DNA from: DATARH01 sp035935235
Lineage (GTDB): Bacteria > Pseudomonadota > Alphaproteobacteria > ATCC43930 > CGMCC-115725
DNA: 15,631 nt
Direction: 5' to 3'
Assembly: GCA_035935235.1 (NCBI GenBank)
Contig: DASYXG010000279.1
Location: 1-15,631 of the forward strand
Positions 1-6,611 of this stretch are shown here, piece by piece (the stretch's first letter is position 1; each line of letters opens with the position of its first letter). The translations under genes and the position numbers were made by a program. The notes below the pieces were generated by a model. The model was not told the DNA's origin, did not search any database, and saw only the letters and a list, made by a program, of their open reading frames with translations.

Positions 1-23
1 TCTTTAGTGGCCCGCAGGCTTGA

Positions 24-308
24 TTGCGATCGGACGATGGTGTCGACACGGGCGGGGGTCTTTTGGTGAAGGGACGTGCGCGCCTCCCCGGCGGCGAACA
101 GCGCAAGGCGAGCCAAAAGCGTTCGCGCCCGGCGACGCCGATCGCGACGGTGGTGGCGCCGACCCTCAGGCCCGGTGATTGCGTGCGCTGGTCGCGCCAC
201 ACCGGAATCATGCAGCGCGTCGTTGGCGACCAAGCCGACGTCCGACAGGACGGTCGAAATACCCTCTGGCGGCTGCCGGTGGCGGAACTGACGAAGGTGG
301 TGGGATAA
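24..308 (+). CDS. small hypothetical protein, possible SH3-like fold
   Basis: I do not recognise this gene. From the TTG just after an in-frame stop the product is 94 residues. The first ~45 residues are basic and low in complexity. The last ~45 read like a compact beta-rich domain, with GDCVRW, an HTGIMQRVVGDQADVRQDG stretch, and a closing LWRLPVAEL. That spacing of turns and hydrophobic residues is reminiscent of small SH3/KOW-like domains, but this is only a visual impression. Better starts may be TTG 63 or GTG 66, which follow a G-rich stretch. The gene lies at the window edge, so its upstream context is unseen. It could also be a non-coding open frame in GC-rich DNA. Confidence 0.4.
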   Translation: MRSDDGVDTGGGLLVKGRARLPGGEQRKASQKRSRPATPIATVVAPTLRPGDCVRWSRHTGIMQRVVGDQADVRQDGRNTLWRLPVAELTKVVG

Positions 309-386
309 GTCGCAGGGCTGCGCTTCGTTCGTCGAGGCGGCTCAGGTCTAGCGCCGCCCCAGGTCCAGCTCCGGAAAGGCGGCTTT

Positions 387-498
387 CGGCGCCAAGGCGT
401 CATCGGGCGAACCGCCAGCGCGAGTCCGCTATTTGAGCCTGAGCGGCCACTCGTTGTTGCTGTCTTAGCCGACCGGTCATGCCCCCTTTGCGGTCATT
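387..498 (+). repeat. dispersed intergenic repeat, copy A
   Basis: This segment aligns with 4170-4279 and 6409-6519. All three begin CGGCGCCAAGGCG, share a central GTCCGCT(A/G)TT block followed by CGTTGTTGC-like sequence, and end near GTCATT. In this copy CCGCT (about 425-429) can pair with AGCGG about 11 bases downstream, forming a small hairpin. All copies have the same orientation and lie upstream of plus-strand genes. Confidence 0.7.
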
Positions 499-574
499 GC
501 TTCAGCGTGGGTCAAAGGCGTCTTGATCCGCGCTCGCTGAGCTGCTCGCTTTGGTTAAAAAAAAATGCTCCCAG

Positions 575-590
575 TGTGATGTACATCACG
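575..590. promoter_or_regulatory. CRP/FNR-family operator-like palindrome
   Basis: GTGATGTACATCAC (576-589) is a perfect 14-base palindrome. With its flanks it reads TGTGA-N6-TCACG, one base short of the CRP consensus TGTGA-N6-TCACA. It also keeps a TGAT-N4-ATCA core like FNR/FixK boxes. It lies about 67 bases before the small ORF at 656. The regulator is inferred from the motif only; no regulator gene of this family is in the window. Confidence 0.5.
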
Positions 591-655
591 TTCCATCGCC
601 GCATTTCGCGATTATTGTCGGGGCCAACCGCGAAGCGGTTTGGCGGGGGCGAGCC

Positions 656-847
656 ATGTCACAGAACCACATGACCCACTGGATCGAGATAGCGGACGAA
701 CGGCATTTCTTCGAGGACGCGATGGTGAACGGGACGGAAGTGGAGGACGAGGGCCACTTCCTGCACCTCGGCGAGACGATTGTGAGAATCGCGTCCTGGG
801 TTCACCGTCGTGTCCATCGGACCCCGACGGGGGAAGTGATCCACTGA
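656..847 (+). CDS. small acidic hypothetical protein (63 aa)
   Basis: I do not recognise this protein. The ATG at 656 follows a purine-rich GGGGGCGAG at ribosome-binding distance. Nearly every codon ends in G or C, as expected for a real gene in this genome. The product has an acidic first half (EIADERHFFEDAM, EVEDEGHF) and a basic, histidine-rich end (VHRRVHRTPTGEVIH). No signal peptide or membrane segment is evident. It lies downstream of the CRP-like palindrome and upstream of the flavin monooxygenase, so it may be the first gene of that transcription unit. A different frame is also open here and runs into the monooxygenase, but its early part lacks protein-like character. Confidence 0.5.
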   Translation: MSQNHMTHWIEIADERHFFEDAMVNGTEVEDEGHFLHLGETIVRIASWVHRRVHRTPTGEVIH

Positions 848-876
848 TATTTGGCTTCGACACATGCGCGCGGCTC

Positions 877-893
877 GGCTCCAAGCGGGAGCC
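877..893 (+). other. short perfect stem-loop
   Basis: GGCTCC (877-882) and GGAGCC (888-893) form a perfect six-base stem around a five-base loop, about 30 bases after the stop of the small ORF. No T-run follows, so it is not a classical intrinsic terminator. It could be an attenuator-like structure or chance. Confidence 0.3.
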
Positions 894-979
894 AACAAAC
901 GGCAGCCGCCCTCGGCACATCGAACCGATCTCCAAAGAGAAGCGTTCCGCGGTCCCCTTTCCCATACTTGAGTCACTAA

Positions 980-1003
980 CTTCTCGGTGCGCTCATCGAG
1001 AAG
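980..1003. promoter_or_regulatory. inverted repeat upstream of the monooxygenase
   Basis: CTTCTCG (980-986) and CGAGAAG (997-1003) are exact reverse complements separated by 10 bases. The repeat ends 29 bases before the monooxygenase ATG. The position suits an operator for a local repressor or a leader hairpin. No cognate regulator is visible nearby. Confidence 0.4.
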
Positions 1004-1032
1004 CAAATAGAGTCTCTGGTAGAGGTCGGGTC

Positions 1033-2112
1033 ATGAAGGTGTCGTTCTTTGAAACCGGCCACTACCGGCCGCCAAGCGCATTACCGGCCTCATGGCCCGT
1101 ACCGCCATCGGCATATGACGAGGCAGCAGGGATACAATCTTATCGCGGCATGGTTGAGCGGCTTCGATATGTCGAGCAACTGGGCTTCGATTGGGTGAGC
1201 GTTGCAGAGCACCATTATTCTCCTCAGCGCCTCACGCCCGCGCCGATCGTCGTGGCCGCGCACTTGGCCGCATGTGCAAAGAACATAGGGATCGCGGTGC
1301 TCGGCCCAATCGTGTCGCAAAGCAACCCGGTGCAGGTCGCCGAGGAACTGGCGATGTTGGACACCCTGTCGGAAGGCCGTTTGGTCGTCGGACTGCTGCG
1401 TGGCATTACCGGCGAATACCTGAGCTATGGTCTCAACCCGACGGAAGCGCGCGAGCGGACCACTGAAGCAATCGAGCTCATCCTCAAAGCCTGGACGGAG
1501 CCCCAACCGTTCGGCTGGCAGGGCCGTCACTTCCAGTTCCGCACCGTCTCCGTGTGGCCGCAGCCGTTGCAGGAACCACACCCACCCACCTATGCCCTGG
1601 GCGGGAGTCGCGAGTCCTGCGAGGTGGCGGCACGTCTTCGCCTCGGCCTCGGCGTGGCCTATGGCCCTTTCGCCGTTGTCGGCAAAGCAACTCGGTACTA
1701 TCGCGAGGCATGTGCTCAGTACGGCTGGCAGCCAACACCTGAGCAGATCATTTACCGAGCAAACATCTTGCTGGCGAAGAGCGACGAAGAAGCTCGGGAC
1801 ATTTTAGAAGCCCATCGAGAGCCGGTTGACAACTTTTCGGTGCATCCCGTTGTCCGCGACGGCTTGCTCCAACTAGACTCTCGCAACATAGCGGGCGAAG
1901 CGCGGTCCGCCGTTATCGGGGGCGTGCTGCCGACGAATTTTGCCGGTGGCCCGGACACGGTGGTCAAGCAAATCAAGGAGTGTCGGGACCAGGTTGGGGC
2001 CGGCGTGATCGACCTGATGTTTCAGACCCCGAGTTCAAACGACACAGATGGACTCATGCGTGCGCTCGAATTATTCGGGCAAGAAGTGCTGCCTCGGATT
2101 CAGGACATCTGA
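1033..2112 (+). CDS. luciferase-like (LLM class) flavin-dependent monooxygenase
   Basis: This 359-residue protein has the TIM-barrel pattern of the bacterial luciferase-like monooxygenase family (PF00296), which uses reduced FMN and oxygen to oxidise organic substrates. Visible family signatures are LGFDWVSVAEHHY (about 51-63), AEELAMLDTLSEGRLVVGLLRG (about 104-125), and a late GGPDTVVKQI segment. The length is typical of the family. The ATG at 1033 is chosen because GGTAGAGG lies 7 bases upstream and the recognisable fold begins there; the frame stays open far upstream but that part is not protein-like. The substrate cannot be told. It converges with the minus-strand cyclase, with only 57 bases between the stops and no clear terminator. 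Confidence 0.85.
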   Translation: MKVSFFETGHYRPPSALPASWPVPPSAYDEAAGIQSYRGMVERLRYVEQLGFDWVSVAEHHYSPQRLTPAPIVVAAHLAACAKNIGIAVLGPIVSQSNPVQVAEELAMLDTLSEGRLVVGLLRGITGEYLSYGLNPTEARERTTEAIELILKAWTEPQPFGWQGRHFQFRTVSVWPQPLQEPHPPTYALGGSRESCEVAARLRLGLGVAYGPFAVVGKATRYYREACAQYGWQPTPEQIIYRANILLAKSDEEARDILEAHREPVDNFSVHPVVRDGLLQLDSRNIAGEARSAVIGGVLPTNFAGGPDTVVKQIKECRDQVGAGVIDLMFQTPSSNDTDGLMRALELFGQEVLPRIQDI

Positions 2113-2169
2113 CCGGAGCCATGGTTCAATGGTTCATACGTGGCCCTCCCAGATTTACCCGGGCTCGGT

Positions 2170-4080
2170 TCAAACTGTAGCGGTAGTCTCCTGGATGGCC
2201 GGAACATTGAATGCCGTAACCGGCTGGGTGAGGCCCTTGAGGGCGATCGCACCAACTTGTTCGGTGGGGACGCTTCCTTTTAAGGCGACGTTGACGCGTT
2301 GGCTGAGCAGAATTTGGCCGTCCTTGGCCTCGGCGCAGAGCCGCGCGGCTACGTTGCACACCGTGCCGATCGCGGTGTAGCCGAAACGCTCCGAGAAGCC
2401 GATCTGGCCGAGCGTCGCGTACCCCTGGGCAATGCCGGCACCAAAGCCTAAATCGCGACCTCGCTCGCGCCAATCGGCGATCAGCTTTCCGGCAGCCTCT
2501 CGCATCGCCATTGACATCTTCACCGCGCGCTCAGCTGGGTCAGGGATTGGGACGGGGTCATTGAAGAACACCATGATCCCATCGCCCGAGAATTGGTCGA
2601 GTGTGCCCTCGAATTGGCTGACGAGTGGGCCCAAGGCGCCGTGGTATTGGCGTAAAAAGTCTAGCACTTCCTCGGGCTCGGCAGTCTCGGTGAAGGCGGT
2701 ATAGCCCCGCAGGTCGCAGAACACGACGACGATCTCGCGGCGATGACTTTCGAGGATGTTTTCGTCGTCCTGCGAGACGATCAGTTCGGCGAGCTGCGGC
2801 GCGAGGAAGCGCTTCAACCGCCCGACCCGGCCCAGCTCCGCGACCTGCCCGGCGACCCGCGCTTCGAGACCGCGATTGAGCTCGGCCACTTCCTCGGTCC
2901 GTTGCCGCAATTCACCCAGGAGCCGCGCATTCTCCATCGCGATCACCGCCTGCGCCGCAAAGTTCTCCAGCAGCATAATCTCCTTGTCGGTGAAGGGCCG
3001 GACCTCGTGGCGGTTCGCTGTAATGATGCCGAGCAACTTGTCGTCCTTGCGCAGCGGGACGGCCAGCTGGGTCCGAATACCGCTCACTTCGGCAAGAACC
3101 CGCGGAACGGGGTCATCCGGCATCTGCGATGCGAGTTCGGCCATATCGTGTATATGAAGCAGTCGGTCTCCTCGAAGCAGCTTGCCGAAGCCAAAACCAG
3201 GACGAATGCCCTCACGCGCCGAGCTTGGAGTAGCCAGCGTGTGACCATGAGTTGCCACAGGCCAGAAGCGATCACCGTCATAGGTTAAAAGGACACCGTA
3301 TTCGGCGCCGCAGAGAGTATGCGCCTTCTCCAAAATCATGCCGAAAACTGGTGCTAAATCACCTGGAGCAGAATTGATAACCCGTAGCACCTCGGCGGTC
3401 GCGGTCTGCTGCTCCAGGGCATCGCGTGTCTCCGCCATGAGCCGCGCGTTCTCCATCGCGATCACCGCCTGGGCCGCGAAGTTCTCTAGAAGCGCGATTT
3501 GCTTATCCGAAAACGGACGTACCTCGTGGCGGTTGGCTGTTAGATAGCCGAGCAACCGATCTTCGTTGCGCAGCGGCACGAAAAGGACAGTGCGGATACC
3601 CGCCGCTATCGCGGCACGGTAGACCGGATTGTCATCCGCAGGCTGTTCACCCGTAACGTCGTTGATGTGAACGATCCGGTCGCCGTCCAGAAAGCGCGCC
3701 TGCGGCCCGCCACGGCGCGGTTGTCGCAGAACCTGGGCAAACGCTTCGGGGACTCCGTGTGTCGCTACCGTGCGAAAATACTCGCCGTCGTAAAGATTGA
3801 GCGATCCTTGCTCGAAGCCGCAGACCGCACGCGCCTTCGCTAATATCGCATCGAATACCGGCGCGAGATCACCGCGGGACGAATTAATGACCCCAAGCAC
3901 CTCGGCGGCCGCCGCCTGCTGCGCAATAGCTTCGTCCCGCTCGGCGGCCAGCCTCTCTATCTCACCAGTTCGTTTTACTAGCTCGGATTCAAGCTCGGCG
4001 ACGGTTCGCCGGGGACCGACCGATTCACTATTGCCGTTCGCAGCCATGCGCGCTCGCGACCTGTCGTCTCGTCCTTTCAT
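2170..4080 (-). CDS. GAF-GAF class III adenylate/guanylate cyclase
   Basis: The soluble protein is 636 residues from the ATG at 4080. In-frame TTG 4092 is an alternative; GAGGGAG lies about 13 bases before the ATG. Numbering here is from TTG 4092, so subtract 4 for the ATG. A coiled-coil N-terminus (31-63) precedes GAF1 (about 70-220), GAF2 (about 240-392), a second coiled coil (393-425), and a class III cyclase domain (about 450-625). Metal-binding aspartates are D460 (VVVFCDLRGYT) and D504 (SGDG). Transition-state residues N580 and R584 (CNVAARL) are present, so the domain looks catalytic. The substrate-selecting lysine position holds Q500 and the aspartate position holds T573, as read against mammalian cyclase K938/D1018. 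The product is probably cAMP, but this is not certain. It is divergent from the binding-protein genes. GAF domains suggest control by a small ligand. Confidence 0.88.
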   Translation of the reverse strand: MKGRDDRSRARMAANGNSESVGPRRTVAELESELVKRTGEIERLAAERDEAIAQQAAAAEVLGVINSSRGDLAPVFDAILAKARAVCGFEQGSLNLYDGEYFRTVATHGVPEAFAQVLRQPRRGGPQARFLDGDRIVHINDVTGEQPADDNPVYRAAIAAGIRTVLFVPLRNEDRLLGYLTANRHEVRPFSDKQIALLENFAAQAVIAMENARLMAETRDALEQQTATAEVLRVINSAPGDLAPVFGMILEKAHTLCGAEYGVLLTYDGDRFWPVATHGHTLATPSSAREGIRPGFGFGKLLRGDRLLHIHDMAELASQMPDDPVPRVLAEVSGIRTQLAVPLRKDDKLLGIITANRHEVRPFTDKEIMLLENFAAQAVIAMENARLLGELRQRTEEVAELNRGLEARVAGQVAELGRVGRLKRFLAPQLAELIVSQDDENILESHRREIVVVFCDLRGYTAFTETAEPEEVLDFLRQYHGALGPLVSQFEGTLDQFSGDGIMVFFNDPVPIPDPAERAVKMSMAMREAAGKLIADWRERGRDLGFGAGIAQGYATLGQIGFSERFGYTAIGTVCNVAARLCAEAKDGQILLSQRVNVALKGSVPTEQVGAIALKGLTQPVTAFNVPAIQETTATV

Positions 4081-4387
4081 ACGCGAAATCAAACTCCCTC
4101 AAAAGCCAAGGTAACTGCAATCGCAATGGTGCAGTGACCCCGGTTCGTCCACCTGCGAGCGGCTGCTCTCGGCGCCAAGGCGTCATCAGGCGGGCCGCCC
4201 GCGGGGTCCGCTGTTCCACCCTAAACGGCCGTTCATTGTCGCTGTCTCAGCCGGCCCGTCATGCCCCTTATGCGTCATTTGAGGCCACCATTGAACCGCT
4301 GGACCCGGCGGAAACCCGCCATTCGAGCGGCGTATCAGAAGTAACTCTGTTGAGCCATATTCCCTGCTAGCCATCGGGAGGCCGGGC
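4081..4387. other. divergent intergenic region with repeat copy B
   Basis: This 307-base gap separates the minus-strand cyclase from the first binding-protein gene and should hold both promoters. It contains the second repeat copy (4170-4279). I see no convincing gene and no sigma-70 promoter strong enough to call. Confidence 0.6.
4170..4279 (+). repeat. dispersed intergenic repeat, copy B
   Basis: Second copy of the ~110 bp repeat seen at 387-498 and 6409-6519, again starting CGGCGCCAAGGCG and ending near GTCATT. By eye it is closest to copy A: the two share CGTCATC, GCTGTCT, and a GTCATGCCCC block. It lies 108 bases before the first binding-protein gene. Its central hairpin is weaker than in copies A and C. 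Confidence 0.7.
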
Positions 4388-5371
4388 ATGAGGCGGCGCA
4401 AGTTCGTTCAGTTGGCAGCCGCCGGGGCAGCTGGGTGGCCGCTCGCGGCTCGCGCGCAGCAGAAGGTAATCCCAGTGATCGGCTTCCTTAGCGCCCGTTC
4501 CGTCGGCGCGTCTGCTGCGCTTGTGGCCGCATTCCGCGAGGGATTGAGCGAAACCGGCTACTTCGAGAGCCAGAACGTGGCGATCGAATACCGGTGGGCC
4601 GAGGGTCGGTATGACCAATTGCCCGCATTGGCCGCCGATCTCGTCGGCCGCAAGGTCGACCTGATCGCGACGAGTGGTGGCCCTCCTTCGGCGCGAGCGG
4701 CAAAAAGAGCGACATCGACGATCCCGATCATCTTCGTCCTCGGCACCGACCCGGTCGAGTTGGGCCTCGTCTCCAGTCTCGCGCGGCCGGGCGGCAACCT
4801 CACTGGCTTCAGCATGCGGATGACCGAACTGAATGCCAAGCGGCTCGAATTGCTGTCCGAATTGGTTCCCCAGGCCAGGGTGATCGCGCTCCTGGTGAAC
4901 TCGAATTATCCCGGTGCTGAGGGGATCATGCGTGAGGTGCAGGAAGCGGCGCGGGCGACGGGGGTGCAGATCCTTATCTTGAAGGCCCGCGCTGAAAGCG
5001 AGATCGACGCCGCTTTCACGACCCTTGTCCAACGGCATGCCGACGCGCTCGTCGTCGGAAACGATTCGTTCTTTGACAGCCGGATCGAGCAATTTGTGGC
5101 TCTGGCGGCACGGCATGCCGTTCCTACAATCTATGATCAGCGGGAGTTCCCTGATTCCGGTGGGCTGATGAGCTACGGCACCAGCCTTAAGGATATCTAC
5201 CGTCAGCTTGGCATTTACGCCGGAAGGATTCTTAAGGGCGAGAAACCCGCCGATCTGCCGGTCCAGCAACCGACGACATTCGAGTTGGTGATCAATCTCA
5301 AGACCGCGAAGGCGCTTGGCCTCACCGTACCCCAATCGCTGCTGCAACGAGCCGATGAGGTGATCGAGTGA
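4388..5371 (+). CDS. ABC transporter substrate-binding protein, PF04392-type (copy 1)
   Basis: Periplasmic binding protein of 327 residues. The N-terminus MRRRKFVQLAAAG with a later AARAQQ is a twin-arginine (Tat)-like export signal, with likely cleavage after A23. The mature part has the two-lobed features of the ABC_sub_bind family (PF04392): an NVAIEYRWAEGRYDQLPALA segment, STIPIIFVLGTDPVELGLV, SLARPGGNLTG (about 136-146), and the conserved C-terminus ILKGEKPADLPVQQPTTFEL. GGGAGG lies just before the ATG. The next gene overlaps it by four bases (GTGA), so the two are translationally coupled. No permease or ATPase gene is nearby. The ligand is unknown; family members have been linked to aromatic or amino acid ligands, but nothing here decides it. 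Confidence 0.88.
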   Translation: MRRRKFVQLAAAGAAGWPLAARAQQKVIPVIGFLSARSVGASAALVAAFREGLSETGYFESQNVAIEYRWAEGRYDQLPALAADLVGRKVDLIATSGGPPSARAAKRATSTIPIIFVLGTDPVELGLVSSLARPGGNLTGFSMRMTELNAKRLELLSELVPQARVIALLVNSNYPGAEGIMREVQEAARATGVQILILKARAESEIDAAFTTLVQRHADALVVGNDSFFDSRIEQFVALAARHAVPTIYDQREFPDSGGLMSYGTSLKDIYRQLGIYAGRILKGEKPADLPVQQPTTFELVINLKTAKALGLTVPQSLLQRADEVIE

Positions 5372-6342
5372 GGCGGCGCGAATTGCTGCTGTTGGGTGCG
5401 GCTTCTGCGTGGCCGCTGGCGACGCGCGCGCAGCAGCCGGCGATACCTGTGATCGGCTTCCTCGGCACCAGGGCGCCGGACGAGGACCCACAGCTTGCGG
5501 CCGCATTCGGTGACGGCCTCAAAGAGGCCGGCTACGTCGACGGCCAGAACGTGGCGATCGAATACCGCTTCGCGGAGAACCAATATGACCGGCTGCCGGC
5601 GCTGGCAGCCGATCTCGTTCGGCGTCAGGTGGCCGTGATTACCGCGAATGGTCCCGCGGCACAGGCGGCAAAGGCAGCCACCGCGACGATCCCGATCGTC
5701 TTCACAGCGGGGTTCGACCCGGTCGAGGTAGGACTTGTCGCCAGCATGAACCGACCGGGAGGCAACGTCACTGGCATCACCATCATCGACGTCCAGCTAG
5801 GACCAAAGCGGCTTGAGCTGCTGCACGAGTTGGTGCCGGCGGCAACCGTCGTCGCCGGCCTCGTCAACCCCAGCGATCCCGCTCGTGCCGAGAAAACATC
5901 GGAAACCCTGCAGGCGGCTGCGCATACCCTCGGCCTGCAACTCCATATCTTGAATGCCAGCGTCGACGGCGAGTTCGACGCCGTCTTTGCGAGATTGGCC
6001 AAACTGCGAGCAGGCGGACTTGTGATCGGCGGTCAGCCATTCTTCAATAGCCGGAGCGAACAACTCGGCGCACTGAGCCTCCGCCATGCCGTGCCCACCA
6101 TCTTTCAGTTTCGCGCGTTCACAGCAGCTGGCGGGCTCGCGAGCTTCGGAGCCAGCATCACCGCGATGTATCGTCAGGCAGGGGGCTATGTCGGCCGGAT
6201 ACTCAAAGGCGAAAAGCCGGCCGACCTGCCGGTACAACAACCGACCAAATTCGAGCTGGTGATCAACCTCAAGACCGCCAAGGCGCTCGGCCTCACCGTG
6301 CCTCAATCGATGCTGATGCGCGCCGACGAGGTTATCGAGTAA
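5368..6342 (+). CDS. ABC transporter substrate-binding protein, PF04392-type (copy 2)
   Basis: This 324-residue paralogue of the preceding gene starts at a GTG that overlaps the upstream stop (GTGA). The short Tat-like signal is MRRRELLLLG followed by ATRAQQ, with cleavage probably after A21. It shares NVAIEYRFAENQYDRLPALA, ATIPIVFTAGFDPVEVGLV, MNRPGGNVTGI, and an almost identical last ~45 residues with copy 1, while the middle has drifted. The pair looks like a tandem duplication kept in one operon. Different third-codon bases in the conserved end argue for selection on protein rather than very recent copying. With no permease or ATPase beside it, it either feeds a transporter encoded elsewhere or acts as a periplasmic ligand sensor. 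The latter is inference. Confidence 0.88.
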   Translation: MRRRELLLLGAASAWPLATRAQQPAIPVIGFLGTRAPDEDPQLAAAFGDGLKEAGYVDGQNVAIEYRFAENQYDRLPALAADLVRRQVAVITANGPAAQAAKAATATIPIVFTAGFDPVEVGLVASMNRPGGNVTGITIIDVQLGPKRLELLHELVPAATVVAGLVNPSDPARAEKTSETLQAAAHTLGLQLHILNASVDGEFDAVFARLAKLRAGGLVIGGQPFFNSRSEQLGALSLRHAVPTIFQFRAFTAAGGLASFGASITAMYRQAGGYVGRILKGEKPADLPVQQPTKFELVINLKTAKALGLTVPQSMLMRADEVIE

Positions 6343-6408
6343 GGGAGGAGAGCACCCGCTTTGGGTCGACTGCCGCCGGTCTACTGCATTCCGACGAATG
6401 ACGCGAAT

Positions 6409-6519
6409 CGGCGCCAAGGCGCCATCGTACTAACCGCCAGCGAGAGTCCGCTGTTCGCGCCTGAACAGCCATTCGTTGTTGCCGTCGTGGGCTTCTCTTC
6501 GTGCCCCAACTCAGTCATT
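6409..6519 (+). repeat. dispersed intergenic repeat, copy C
   Basis: Third copy of the repeat, lying between the second and third binding-protein genes, 92 bases before the latter. It keeps CGGCGCCAAGGCG, AACCGCCAGCG, AGTCCGCTGTT, CGTTGTTGC, and the terminal GTCATTGC shared with copy A. Its centre contains CTGTTC and GAACAG around a six-base loop, a perfect hairpin. The central stem therefore uses different bases than in copy A. Confidence 0.65.
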
Positions 6520-6611
6520 GCCGTGCTTACCCGTAGGCGGTCGCCACATACATACGTTAGATATTGAAAAGAGCCCTCGGCGAGATGCGCTCTGCGCCCG
6601 TGGAGAAAAAA

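Larger units (their letters stand above)
309..655. other. intergenic region with repeat copy A and a CRP-like palindrome
   Basis: No convincing gene is seen in this 347-base gap. It holds the first copy of the dispersed ~110 bp repeat (387-498), an A-rich run near 556-565, and a perfect 14-base palindrome at 576-589. An open frame that starts near 551 and reads into the small ORF at 656 is probably not coding in its first part. Confidence 0.6.

Noticed and set aside
612..1006. Minus-strand open frames opposite the small ORF
   Set aside because: They are arginine/serine-rich shadows of GC-rich DNA with no start signal or family features. The plus-strand frame has better codon bias.
640..1032. 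Upstream extension of the flavin monooxygenase frame
   Set aside because: The added ~130 residues are low-complexity and not like the family, while ATG 1033 has a good ribosome-binding site and gives normal length.
2113..2169. Bidirectional terminator between the monooxygenase and the cyclase
   Set aside because: Only a short tandem ATGGTTCA repeat and a CCCGGG are seen; there is no stable stem followed by a T-run on either strand.
4367..5583. Long minus-strand open frames opposite the binding-protein genes
   Set aside because: They are rich in Arg/Gln/His with no coherent fold and lie opposite clearly coding genes.
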